Positions 8,004-18,032 of a DNA stretch of 64,000 nt are shown one piece after another. The first letter of the stretch is position 1. Each line of letters begins with the position of its first letter. The notes beneath the pieces are model-generated. The model did no database searches and was not told where the DNA came from. It saw only the letters and a program-made list of their open reading frames with translations. Source of the stretch: Streptomyces actinomycinicus (GTDB taxonomy: Bacteria; Actinomycetota; Actinomycetes; Streptomycetales; Streptomycetaceae); contig NZ_JAERRK010000006.1 of the NCBI RefSeq assembly GCF_016741775.1, positions 124,001 through 188,000 on the forward strand. Direction: 5' to 3'. Position numbers and translations under genes: made by a program.

Positions 8004-9392
8004 TCACGCCCAGGTGATCAGCCGCTTCGGCTGCTCCAGGACCGCCGCGACATCGGCCAGCACCTTGGAACCCAGCTCCCCGTCCACCAGGCGGTGGTCG
8101 AAGGAGAGCGCGAGCGTCGTCACCTGACGCGGCTTCACCTTGCCCTTGTGGACCCACGGCTGGAGCTTGATCGCGCCGACCGCGAGGATCGCCGACTCGC
8201 CGGGGTTGAGGATCGGCGTGCCGGTGTCGACGCCGAAGACGCCGACGTTGGTGATGGTCACCGTGCCGCCCTGCATCGCCGCCGGGGAGGTCTTGCCCTC
8301 GCGGGCCGTCGACACCAGTTCGCCCAGCGACTCGGCCAGCTGCGGAAGCGTCTTGGCCTGCGCGTCCTTGATGTTCGGGACGATCAGCCCACGAGGTGTG
8401 GCCGCCGCGATGCCCAGGTTGACGTAGCGCTTGAGCACGATCTCCTGGCCGGCCTCGTCCCAGGACGCGTTGATGTCCGGGTTGCGCTTGATGGCGACCA
8501 GCAAGGCCTTGGCGATCAGCAGCAGCGGGTTGACCCGCAGCCCCTGGAACTCCTTGTCCTGCTTGAGTTCCTCGACCAGCTTCATCGTGCGGGTCACGTC
8601 CACCGTCACGAACTCGGTGACGTGCGGCGCCGTGAACGCCGAGCCGACCATCGCCTGCGCGGTCGCCTTGCGGACGCCCTTGACCGGGATACGGGTCTCC
8701 CGCTCCGTGTCGTACGACGCCACCTGCGCCGGGACGGCGGGGGCGGCGGGGGCCGCCGCGACCGGGGCGGCCGGCTCGGCCGCCGCGGGCCGGGCCGCCG
8801 CGTGGACGTCGTCACGCGTGATGACACCGTCCGGGCCGGACGGGGTGATCGCGGCCAGGTCGACACCGAGGTCCTTGGCCAGCTTGCGCACCGGCGGCTT
8901 GGCCAGCGGGCGGGCCTTCTCGGCGACCGGGCCGCCGTGCCCGTTCAGCTCGGTCTGGATCGCCCCGGCGGCCGCCGGGACGGTCACCTCGGGGCCCTTG
9001 CGCGGGCGGCGCTTGGTGGAGGAGGTCGCCACGCCGTAGCCGACGAGGACCGGCTGGCGGCCCTCCGGCTTGGCCTCGGGCTCCTCGGCCACCGGCTTCG
9101 GCTGCTCGGCCGGGGCCTGAGGGGCGGCAGCTCCGGCCACGGCCACGGCGATGATGGCCGTGCCCACGTCCACCGTGGTGCCCTCGGGGAAGCGCAGCTC
9201 GCGGACCACGCCGTCGTAGGGGATGGGGAGTTCCACCGCCGCCTTGGCGGTCTCCACCTCGCAGACCACCTGGCCGTCGGTGACCGTGTCACCCGGCTGG
9301 ACGTACCACTTGAGGATCTCGGCCTCGGTGAGTCCCTCGCCCACGTCGGGCATCTTGAACTCGCGTACGGACGCATCCGTCATCGTCGTCAC
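8004..9392 (-). CDS. bkdC1: Branched-chain 2-oxoacid dehydrogenase E2, dihydrolipoyl acyltransferase
   Basis: The 462-residue E2 core of the branched-chain 2-oxoacid dehydrogenase. It transfers the acyl group from lipoate to CoA, giving isobutyryl-, isovaleryl- and 2-methylbutyryl-CoA. The lipoyl domain is at residues 10-85 with Lys50 in CEVETAKAAVELP as the lipoylation site. Ala/Pro-rich linkers follow, then a peripheral-subunit binding domain (VRKLAKDLGVDLAAITPSG) and the catalytic domain ending in SFDHRLVDGELG with the active-site His and Asp. It is the last gene of bkd operon 1, 10 bp after the E1-beta stop. The number 1 follows the S. coelicolor order and is inferred. Confidence 0.9.
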   Translation of the reverse strand: MTTMTDASVREFKMPDVGEGLTEAEILKWYVQPGDTVTDGQVVCEVETAKAAVELPIPYDGVVRELRFPEGTTVDVGTAIIAVAVAGAAAPQAPAEQPKPVAEEPEAKPEGRQPVLVGYGVATSSTKRRPRKGPEVTVPAAAGAIQTELNGHGGPVAEKARPLAKPPVRKLAKDLGVDLAAITPSGPDGVITRDDVHAAARPAAAEPAAPVAAAPAAPAVPAQVASYDTERETRIPVKGVRKATAQAMVGSAFTAPHVTEFVTVDVTRTMKLVEELKQDKEFQGLRVNPLLLIAKALLVAIKRNPDINASWDEAGQEIVLKRYVNLGIAAATPRGLIVPNIKDAQAKTLPQLAESLGELVSTAREGKTSPAAMQGGTVTITNVGVFGVDTGTPILNPGESAILAVGAIKLQPWVHKGKVKPRQVTTLALSFDHRLVDGELGSKVLADVAAVLEQPKRLITWA

Positions 9393-9402
9393 GACCCTCT
9401 CC

Positions 9403-10380
9403 TCAGTACGCCAGCGAGCGGTCGACGGCGTCGAGCACGCGGTCCAGGTCCGGCAGGTACTCCTCCTCCAGGCGGGCCGGCGGGTACGGGGCGTGATAGC
9501 CGCCGACCCGCAGGACCGGTGCCTCCAGGTGGTAGAAGCAGCGCTCGGTGATCCTCGCGGCGATCTCCGCGCCGGAACCGAAGAACACCGGCGCCTCGTG
9601 GACCACGACCAGGCGGCGGGTCTTCTCCACCGAGGCCTGGACGGCGTCGAAGTCGAGGGGGCTGACCGAGCGCAGGTCCAGGACCTCCAGGGACTTGCCC
9701 TCCTCGGCCGCGGCCGCCGCGACCTCCTGGCAGAGCTTCACCATCGGGCCGTAGGCGGCCAGGGTGAGGTCGGTGCCCTCGCGGACCACCTGGGCCTTGT
9801 GCAGCGGGGCGGGAATGGCCTCGAAGTCGACCTCGGCCTTGTCCCAGTAGCGCCGCTTGGGCTCGAAGTAGATCACCGGGTCGTCGCTCTGGATGGCCTG
9901 CTGCATCATCCAGTACGCGTCGGAGGCGTTGGACGGGCTGACGATCTTCAGGCCGGCCACGTGCGCGAACAGCGCCTCGGGGGACTCGGAGTGGTGCTCG
10001 ACCGCGCCGATGCCGCCGCCGTAGGGGATGCGGACGACGACCGGCAGCTTGACCTTGCCCAGCGAGCGGGCGTGCATCTTGGCGAGCTGGGTGACGATCT
10101 GGTCGTAGGCCGGGAAGACGAAGCCGTCGAACTGGATCTCCACCACCGGGCGGTAGCCGCGCAGGGCCAGGCCGATCGCGGTGCCGACGATGCCGGACTC
10201 GGCGAGCGGGGTGTCGATAACCCGGCTCTCGCCGAAGTCCTTCTGGAGGCCGTCCGTGACCCGGAAGACACCGCCGAGCTTGCCGACGTCCTCGCCCATG
10301 ACCAGGACCTTGGGGTCGGTGTCCAGGGCGCGGCGCAGCGACTCGTTGATGGCCTTGGCCATCGCCATCTTCTCGGCCAT
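9403..10380 (-). CDS. bkdB1: Branched-chain 2-oxoacid dehydrogenase E1 beta subunit
   Basis: The 325-residue E1 beta subunit pairs with E1 alpha for thiamine-diphosphate-dependent decarboxylation of branched 2-oxoacids. The transketolase-like pyrimidine domain contains VMGEDVGKLGGVFRVTDGLQ and DTPLAESGIVGTAIGLALRG, and the C-terminal domain contains LEVLDLRSVSPLDFDAV and VVVHEAPVFFGSGAEIAA. This is a normal full-length subunit. Its start lies 1 bp after the E1-alpha stop, so translation is coupled. Confidence 0.92.
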   Translation of the reverse strand: MAEKMAMAKAINESLRRALDTDPKVLVMGEDVGKLGGVFRVTDGLQKDFGESRVIDTPLAESGIVGTAIGLALRGYRPVVEIQFDGFVFPAYDQIVTQLAKMHARSLGKVKLPVVVRIPYGGGIGAVEHHSESPEALFAHVAGLKIVSPSNASDAYWMMQQAIQSDDPVIYFEPKRRYWDKAEVDFEAIPAPLHKAQVVREGTDLTLAAYGPMVKLCQEVAAAAAEEGKSLEVLDLRSVSPLDFDAVQASVEKTRRLVVVHEAPVFFGSGAEIAARITERCFYHLEAPVLRVGGYHAPYPPARLEEEYLPDLDRVLDAVDRSLAY

Positions 10381-10381
10381 C

Positions 10382-11614
10382 TCAGTGACCCCCTTCTGCG
10401 TCCGCGAACGACGCCTGGTAGGCGGCGAACTGGGCTCGCTCCTCGTCGACGAGCGCGTGCCCGTCCGCGTACACGTTCTCGAAGATGGCGAAGTGGTCCG
10501 GGTCGGGCATGGCGCGGACCGCTTCGCGCACCCGCTTGCCCAACGCCTCGGACTCGGTCTCGAGTTCCGTGAAGAATCCCTCGTCCGCGTGGTTCGACGC
10601 CTCCAGGTACCGGCGCAGGCGCAGGATCGGGTCCTTCGCCTCCCAGGCCAGCCGCTCCTCGTCGCCGCGGTAGCGGGAGGGGTCGTCGGAGGTGGTGTGG
10701 GCGCCCATGCGGTAGGTGAACGCCTCCACGAGGGTGGGGCCCTCGCCGCTGCGGGCGCGCTCCAGGGCCCACTTGGTGACGGCGAGGCAGGCGAGGACGT
10801 CGTTGCCGTCGACGCGGACGCCCGGGAAGCCGTAGCCCTGGGCGCGCTGGTACAGCGGCACCCGGGTCTGCTTCTCGGTGGGCTCGGAGATCGCCCACTG
10901 GTTGTTCTGGCAGAAGAACACGACCGGGGCGTTGTAGACCGCGGAGAAGGTGAACGATTCAGCGACGTCGCCCTGGCTCGAGGCGCCGTCGCCGAAGTAG
11001 GCGATGACCGCCGAGTCCGCGCCGTCCTTGGCCACGCCCATCGCGTAGCCGGTAGCGTGCAGGGTCTGCGAGCCGATGACGATCGTGTACAGGTGGAAGT
11101 TGTTGCCGTTCGGGTCCCAGCCGCCGTTGTTCACGCCGCGGAACATGCCGAGCAGGTTGGTCGGGTCGACGTCGCGGCACCAGGCCACACCGTGCTCGCG
11201 GTAGGTCGGGAACACGTAGTCGTCGTGGCGCAGGGCCCGGCCCGAGCCGATCTGGGCGGCCTCCTGGCCCAGCAGGGAGGCCCACAGGCCCAGCTCGCCC
11301 TGCCGCTGCAGGGCGGTGGCCTCGGCGTCGAAGCGCCGGGTGAGCACCATGTCGCGGTACAGGCCGCGGAGCTGTTCGGGGGTGATGCCGGCGACGTAGG
11401 CGTCGTACTCGGCGTTCTTGACCCGCTTGCCCTCCGGCGTCAGGAGCTGCACGAGATCGGGCTCGGTGCTCTTCCTGGCGGTGCTGCGGGTGGTGCGCTT
11501 GGTGCCGGTGGCTCCGGTCGCGTCGCCGGCCGTGCCGGTCCCGCTGCCGGTGGTGCCGGCCTTGCCTGCGGCGCTGCGTCGCGGCTTGCGCGCGGCACTG
11601 CTCTCCACGCTCAC
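10382..11614 (-). CDS. bkdA1: Branched-chain 2-oxoacid dehydrogenase E1 alpha subunit
   Basis: The 410-residue E1 alpha subunit. The thiamine-diphosphate motif starts at GDGASSQGDVAES and ends in QNNQWAIS; the phosphorylation-loop-like region is YRMGAHTTSDDPSRYRG. The N-terminus is unusual: about 45 residues rich in Ala, Gly, Thr, Arg and Lys (ARKPRRSAAGKAGTTGSG onwards) precede the conserved core and are low in complexity. The GTG at 11614 is chosen because GGAGGA sits 6 nt upstream; the frame stays open to 12052 without coding character. It is the first gene of the operon, below a long low-GC upstream region. Confidence 0.9.
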   Translation of the reverse strand: MSVESSAARKPRRSAAGKAGTTGSGTGTAGDATGATGTKRTTRSTARKSTEPDLVQLLTPEGKRVKNAEYDAYVAGITPEQLRGLYRDMVLTRRFDAEATALQRQGELGLWASLLGQEAAQIGSGRALRHDDYVFPTYREHGVAWCRDVDPTNLLGMFRGVNNGGWDPNGNNFHLYTIVIGSQTLHATGYAMGVAKDGADSAVIAYFGDGASSQGDVAESFTFSAVYNAPVVFFCQNNQWAISEPTEKQTRVPLYQRAQGYGFPGVRVDGNDVLACLAVTKWALERARSGEGPTLVEAFTYRMGAHTTSDDPSRYRGDEERLAWEAKDPILRLRRYLEASNHADEGFFTELETESEALGKRVREAVRAMPDPDHFAIFENVYADGHALVDEERAQFAAYQASFADAEGGH

Positions 11615-12303
11615 GTGTGCTCCTCCGTCGTTCCGGCCCCCGGGGTTGCCGGTAGGCCAGTGCGGCTCACCTGTGTTCGACCACCGGGCACGGGGTGGGT
11701 GCCACTCGGCCGGGAACAGGCGTGACAGGTGCCCCGGCGAGCGCCCTGCAACCATTACGTTACCCAGTGCTCCACATTTCTGTGAAACCCCGTTTGACCT
11801 GCGATTTTGCTTGGATTTCCAAGTAAATGCAGGGGAGGTGGCAAGCGTGCTGGTCACAGCGTTGCGGCGTCCGGAGCAAACGCACGTTATCCCGCTCACC
11901 CAGGTCACGGGAAGAGTCGCATGTGAGACTGACCTCGTGCACGAAGAAGTAAATATCAGGGTATTTCTGCATCGTGAGGGTCGGCCGGGCCGGTACGGGG
12001 GGCGGCACGCGCACCCACGACGGAAAGGAACCGGCTCACCGATCAAGAACACGGAATTCTCGAACTGATCGGCGAAGACCGGCCAAACAGCAGATCGGTG
12101 AACGGCCGCACCCCGCCGAAAAGATGATCAAGAATTACGGCTCGGTCCCGCTCGCGAAACCGGCATCGTCGACGTTCCGGGCAGCGGCCTTTGTCACCCG
12201 CACGCAGGCGGAAAAGCCCACTTGGTGACCGAAAGCGACCGTCGGCGACTGCGTGTGACAACCCGCAGCTCACAGGGGCTGCGCGTGCCCTAACATCTGC
12301 GGC
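11615..12303. other. 689-bp intergenic region upstream of bkdA1, low-GC core
   Basis: No convincing gene is seen. The stretch from about 11750 to 12130 is distinctly richer in A/T than its surroundings and carries an inverted repeat at 11806-11827. A 73-codon frame (11847-12068, GTG) has a good AGGGGAGG leader but poor third-position GC bias, so it is not called. The region should hold the bkd operon 1 promoter and the promoter of the phosphotransferase at 12304. Confidence 0.5.
11806..11827. promoter_or_regulatory. Near-perfect inverted repeat, candidate operator for bkd operon 1
   Basis: TTTGCTTGGA and TCCAAGTAAA face each other across TT; 9 of 10 positions pair. The site is AT-rich, about 190 bp upstream of bkdA1. 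Lrp-type regulators such as BkdR bind palindromes of this kind, but the link is inference. Confidence 0.4.
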
Positions 12304-13347
12304 GTGCCGCGCTCTTGTGTACCACCCCTAGCACCCCATGCGCCCCCTCTGGGCGCCCTGCTGCGCCTGTACGCCGCGGGTACCGCCCTCACCTGTGAAC
12401 CGGTCGACCAGGGCCTCCTCAACCGCGGTTACCGGCTCTCCACCACGCGCGGCCGCTACTTCCTCAAGCACCACTTCGACCCGGACACCGCCGACCCCGC
12501 CGCCATCGAACGCCGGCACCGGGCCACCCAGCGCCTCGCCGACCTCGGCGTCCCGGTCGCCCAGCCGCTCGCGCACCGCGAGGGCCGTACGGTCGCCGTC
12601 GTGGGCGGCCACGCGTACGCCCTGCACCCCTGGATCGACGGCAGGCACCGGCACGGCGGCCAGCTCACCCGGGGGGAGAGCGCACGCCTGGGGGCGCTCC
12701 TGGGCGCCGTACACGCCTGTCTGGAGCGTGTGATGCCGCCCAAGGGCCGCACCCGCCCGGCGACCGGTCCGCACCCCGTGGAGAGCGCCGACCCGGCCGA
12801 CACCTTCGCCCTCATCGACGACCTGCTCGCCCATGTGCGCCGGCACCGACCGGCCGACGCCTTCGACGAGCTGGCCCGGCACCGGCTGCTGGAACGCCGG
12901 GCGCTGCTGGAGCAGCACGCCGAGCGGCGCCCCCCGCGCGGCGGTCCGGTGGGCTGGGTGCACGGCGACTTCCACCCGTTCAACCTGCTCTACAAGGACG
13001 GCGCCCCGGCCGCCATCGTGGACTGGGACCGGCTCGGCGTGCAGCCGCGCGCGGAGGAGGCCGTACGCGCCGCCGTGATCTTCTTCGTACGGCCCGCCGG
13101 AACCCTGGACCTGCCGAAAGTGCGGGCCTACGCGCGCGCGTACCGCCGTGCGGCCGGCGCCACGCCCTCGGAACTGGCGGCGGCCGTGCACCGGGTGTGG
13201 TGGGAACGGCTGAACGACTTCTGGATGCTGCGCTGGCACTACGAGCGCGGTGACACGCGCGCGGACTGCCAGTTCCCGGCCGCGTCGGCGCTCGCGGTGT
13301 GGTGGACGCGCGAGTACGACGCCGTGTGCGACGCGTTCGTGCAGTGA
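12304..13347 (+). CDS. Phosphotransferase (APH/homoserine-kinase-like) family protein
   Basis: A 347-residue protein with the aminoglycoside-phosphotransferase/choline-kinase fold. The N-lobe begins with EPVDQGLLNRGYRLSTTRGRYFLKHH, where the Lys in YFLKHH is the expected ATP ligand. The catalytic loop is VHGDFHPFNLLYKDG, with the metal-binding Asp in AIVDWDRLG. Such proteins phosphorylate small hydroxyl substrates; the sugar, amino alcohol or amino acid used here cannot be told. The start is GTG at 12304. It is convergent with the kinase gene at 13436, with a strong hairpin between them. Confidence 0.8.
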   Translation: MPRSCVPPLAPHAPPLGALLRLYAAGTALTCEPVDQGLLNRGYRLSTTRGRYFLKHHFDPDTADPAAIERRHRATQRLADLGVPVAQPLAHREGRTVAVVGGHAYALHPWIDGRHRHGGQLTRGESARLGALLGAVHACLERVMPPKGRTRPATGPHPVESADPADTFALIDDLLAHVRRHRPADAFDELARHRLLERRALLEQHAERRPPRGGPVGWVHGDFHPFNLLYKDGAPAAIVDWDRLGVQPRAEEAVRAAVIFFVRPAGTLDLPKVRAYARAYRRAAGATPSELAAAVHRVWWERLNDFWMLRWHYERGDTRADCQFPAASALAVWWTREYDAVCDAFVQ

Positions 13348-13348
13348 G

Positions 13349-13373
13349 CCGGGCCGGCCAGGGGCCGGCCCGG
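13349..13373. terminator. Bidirectional hairpin between convergent genes
   Basis: CCGGGCCGGCC and GGCCGGCCCGG form a perfect 11-bp stem with a 3-nt loop (AGG), immediately after the phosphotransferase stop. It can serve the convergent kinase gene as well. Confidence 0.7.
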
Positions 13374-13435
13374 GGACGAGATCAGGGTCGACCGGTCACG
13401 TCGGGCGACGTCGTCCCGGCCGGCGTGGGTGTACT

Positions 13436-15064
<1,629 letters not shown>

Positions 15065-15407
15065 CAGTCCTCGCCGTCGTTTCTGCCCGCGGTGCGCGCG
15101 GTGTTGTCACGGTCTCCGTCGGCCACGCTACAGCCTCCGCGGGGGCCACCGGTTCGGAACCGGATCCGGGACCGACCTGAGACGGACCGGTCATGAAACC
15201 TCTAGCACGCGCTGTCGTGCAAATTCTGTGTGCCGGTCGTACGTCCCCTGTAACGCTTGCGCGACGCTTCTTGCTCGTACGGTCACGGAACGGGCACCGA
15301 GCTTGACGTGTCAGTGCCCTCGGGCAGACTTGGCCGGGAATGACACATTCGATCAAGGCCTGTTCGCTGGATGACGGCGCCGCACGGCCAGTGGGGGACG
15401 CGGAGAG
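15065..15407. other. Divergent promoter region between two kinase genes
   Basis: This stretch is 343 bp without a gene. On the plus strand TTGACG (15303-15308) and AGACTT (15326-15331) are spaced 17 bp apart and could be the -35/-10 elements for the 15408 kinase; the match is only moderate. A separate minus-strand promoter is needed for the 15064 kinase but none stands out. Confidence 0.4.
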
Positions 15408-17054
15408 ATGAGCCAGGACGGCGCACACGGCCGGTACGCGGGGCAGGCGCTGGCCGGTGGCCGCTACCAGCTGCGCGACTTGCTGGGCGAGGGTGGCATG
15501 GCCTCGGTGCACCTGGCGTACGACTCGGTACTGGACCGCCAGGTCGCGATCAAGACGCTCCACACCGAACTCGGCCGGGAGCAGGCCTTCCGCGAGCGCT
15601 TCCGGCGCGAGGCGCAGGCCGTGGCCAAGCTCACGCACACCAACATCGTCTCCGTCTTCGACACGGGCGAGGACGACCTGGGCGGCATGGCGACGCCGTA
15701 CATCGTCATGGAGTTCGTCGAGGGCCGGCCGCTGGGCTCGGCTCTGGAGGAGGACATCCGCCAGTACGGCGCGATGCCCGCCGACAAGGCGCTGAAGGTC
15801 ACCGCCGACGTGCTGGCGGCCCTCGAGATCAGCCACGAGATGGGGCTGGTCCACCGGGACATCAAGCCGGGCAACGTGATGGTGACCAAGCGGGGCGTGG
15901 TCAAGGTCATGGACTTCGGCATCGCCCGCGCCATGCAGTCCGGCGTCACCTCGATGACCCAGACCGGCATGGTCGTCGGAACCCCGCAGTACCTCTCGCC
16001 CGAGCAGGCCCTCGGCCGTGGCGTGGACGCCCGCTCCGACCTGTACTCGGTCGGCATCATGCTGTTCCAGCTGGTCACCGGGCGGCTGCCGTTCGACGCG
16101 GACTCGCCGCTGGCGATCGCGTACGCACATGTGCAGGAGGAGCCGGTCGCGCCCTCCACGGTCAACCGTTCGCTGCCGCCCGCGGTGGACGCGCTGGTCG
16201 CCCGCGCGCTGAAGAAGAACCCGAACGAGCGTTTCCCGACCGCCGAGGCCATGCGCGACGAGTGCCTGCGCATCGCGGCTTCCCTCCAGGCGGCACCGCC
16301 GAGCATCGTGCCGGGCGCCGGGCCGGTGCAGAGCGGCTCGGGTGTCGGCTCCGCGGTGTTCCCGCCGGTCGGCCAGGCGACCCCGGCGCCGCCCGGACCG
16401 GTGCAGACGCCGTACCAGCCGGCTCCGGCCCCGAACCCGTACGGACACCAGACGCCCGCGCCCCAGACGCCCGCCCCCTCCTACGGTTACCCGCAGCAGG
16501 GCGGCTACCAGACGCCGCCTCCGGTGGGCTACGGGCCGCAGGCCGCCGCCCCGACCCCGCCGCCCTACACCATCTCGCCGCAGGCCGGGCGGCCCGCCGG
16601 CGGGGGCTCGAAGAAGAAGCCGGTGGTCATCGGTTCGGTCGCGGTGGTGGCCGTCGTCGTCGTCGGCGTGATCGTCGCGCTGACACTGAAGAACGCCGGT
16701 GACGACATCAAGGGCAGCGGTGGCTCGGGGGCCTCGGCGTCCTCGTCCCACCGGGAGGGCTACCGGGCGCCGGACCACTCCCGCAAGATCGACAAGGACG
16801 AGTGCACCGAACCGCGGGAGTCCTACACCGACCCCAAGAAGGTCGAGATGCCCGACTTCCGGTACAAGGACATGGACTCCGTGAAGGAGTGCCTGCAGGC
16901 CGCGGGCTGGAAGTGGACCATCGACCACGAGGACGACAACACGTGGCCCGACGGGGCCGTGCTGAAGCAGTTCCCCCAGCCGGGCACCGACGTCGACCCG
17001 GACGACGTGGGCAGCATCGAGCTGAACGTGTCGACGGGCAATCCGCCGCAGTGA
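15408..17054 (+). CDS. Membrane Ser/Thr protein kinase with one PASTA-like domain
   Basis: A 548-residue Hanks-type kinase. The glycine loop is LGEGGMASVH, with Lys49 in AIKTL, HRDIKPGN (149-156) and DFG (169-171). The activation segment is SMTQTGMVVGTPQYLSPEQ. After the kinase domain there is a Pro/Gln/Tyr-rich cytoplasmic linker (about 300-400), then a membrane segment (VVIGSVAVVAVVVVGVIVAL). One extracellular PASTA-like module follows (EMPDFRYKDMDSVKECLQAA to the end), a fold that can bind peptidoglycan or beta-lactams. Typical PknB has four such modules, so this is a reduced version. ATG at 15408. Confidence 0.88.
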   Translation: MSQDGAHGRYAGQALAGGRYQLRDLLGEGGMASVHLAYDSVLDRQVAIKTLHTELGREQAFRERFRREAQAVAKLTHTNIVSVFDTGEDDLGGMATPYIVMEFVEGRPLGSALEEDIRQYGAMPADKALKVTADVLAALEISHEMGLVHRDIKPGNVMVTKRGVVKVMDFGIARAMQSGVTSMTQTGMVVGTPQYLSPEQALGRGVDARSDLYSVGIMLFQLVTGRLPFDADSPLAIAYAHVQEEPVAPSTVNRSLPPAVDALVARALKKNPNERFPTAEAMRDECLRIAASLQAAPPSIVPGAGPVQSGSGVGSAVFPPVGQATPAPPGPVQTPYQPAPAPNPYGHQTPAPQTPAPSYGYPQQGGYQTPPPVGYGPQAAAPTPPPYTISPQAGRPAGGGSKKKPVVIGSVAVVAVVVVGVIVALTLKNAGDDIKGSGGSGASASSSHREGYRAPDHSRKIDKDECTEPRESYTDPKKVEMPDFRYKDMDSVKECLQAAGWKWTIDHEDDNTWPDGAVLKQFPQPGTDVDPDDVGSIELNVSTGNPPQ

Positions 17055-17094
17055 GGTGACGGCGGACCAGTGCTGCGACGGCAGGCCTGTGCTG

Positions 17095-17275
17095 CGACGG
17101 CAGACACAGTGACGCGGTGACGGACGCAGTGAACCGGTGACGGACGCAGTGAATCGGCGACGGACGCAGTGAGGGCCCGGCGGGTGACCGCCGGGCCCCT
17201 CGTTTGTCGTGGCCCCGTGGTTTCGTGGCCCCGTGGTTTCGTGGCCTCGTGACTTCGTGGCCTCGTGACTTCGCT
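17095..17275. repeat. Two sets of short tandem repeats around a terminator
   Basis: Downstream of the kinase stop there are three copies of GGTGACGGACGCAGTGAA-type units (17110-17172, 18-nt period, one with CGGCGACGG). After the hairpin come two copies of GTGGCCCCGTGGTTTC and two of GTGGCCTCGTGACTTC (17210-17275). This is non-coding expansion on both sides of the terminator. Confidence 0.7.
17173..17198. terminator. Perfect 11-bp hairpin terminator
   Basis: GGGCCCGGCGG and CCGCCGGGCCC pair perfectly around the tetraloop GTGA, followed by CTCGTTTG. It lies between the convergent kinase and Bpa genes and can act both ways. Confidence 0.85.
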
Positions 17276-17316
17276 TCGTTACCTCGTCGCCTCGCGGCGG
17301 GACGAGAGGGTTGGGC

Positions 17317-17859
17317 CTACAGGTACGGGCCGCCCGAGCGACCGCCCGGGTGGTGTTCGTCGCCGCCCTCGTGACCGGACATGCCCGGCGGGAGCGCGCG
17401 GCGCATCTGTTCCAGCTGGGCCCGCGCCGCCATCTGCTGGGCGAAGAGCGTCGTCTGGATCCCGTGGAAGAGTCCTTCCAGCCACCCCACCAACTGTGCC
17501 TGGGCGATCCGCAGTTCCGCGTCGCTCGGGGTCACCTCGTCGGTGAAGGGCAGGGAGAGCCGCTCCAGTTCCTCGACCAGCTCCGGGGCCAGCCCGTCCT
17601 CCAGCTCCTTCACCGAGCTGGCGTGGATCTCCTTCAGCCGCACCCGGCTGGCTTCGTCCAGGGGAGCTACACGCACCTCCTCCAGAAGCTGCTTGATCAT
17701 GCTGCCGATCCGCATGACCTTGGCCGGCTGTTCCACCTGCTCCGTCACCGGGGTCTCACGGAAGTCCTCGTCCCCGCCGCCGCCGAGCGCCATCCCGTCC
17801 TGACCCACGACGAGGATCTGGGGATTCTCCGGCGACCGTTCGTTCCTCGGCATCTCCAT
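17317..17859 (-). CDS. bpa: Bacterial proteasome activator Bpa
   Basis: A 180-residue protein of the Bpa (DUF2587) family, an ATP-independent ring that opens the 20S proteasome gate and feeds it unfolded proteins. The conserved four-helix core runs from about VEQPAKVMRIGSMIKQLLEEVR to GLFHGIQTTLFAQQMAARAQLEQMRR. A flexible Gly/His-rich tail ends in GGPYL, matching the Gly-x-Tyr-Leu docking motif used by actinobacterial proteasome partners; the third-last residue is P rather than Q. Proteasome genes themselves are not in this window. ATG at 17859 is used; GTG at 17877 would add 6 residues. Confidence 0.88.
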   Translation of the reverse strand: MEMPRNERSPENPQILVVGQDGMALGGGGDEDFRETPVTEQVEQPAKVMRIGSMIKQLLEEVRVAPLDEASRVRLKEIHASSVKELEDGLAPELVEELERLSLPFTDEVTPSDAELRIAQAQLVGWLEGLFHGIQTTLFAQQMAARAQLEQMRRALPPGMSGHEGGDEHHPGGRSGGPYL

Positions 17860-18032
17860 GCCGCCATTCTCTCGCACGCCACCACCTCATCACCGTGGTG
17901 CCCCCTCGTGGGGCTGATCCACCGTTTAGACCCGACGGCCCAATCCGGAATGCCCGATTGATCGGCGAATGTGAGGCTTATTCCCGTCGGTCATCCATCG
18001 GTCATGTCACCTGGCTCCGGGAGGTCGCCGAC

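Noticed and set aside
11847..12068. 73-codon frame with a strong AGGGGAGG leader in the bkd1 upstream gap
   Set aside because: Third-position GC is poor, the sequence is low in recognisable structure, and it overlaps the AT-rich regulatory region; mentioned only as a possible remnant.
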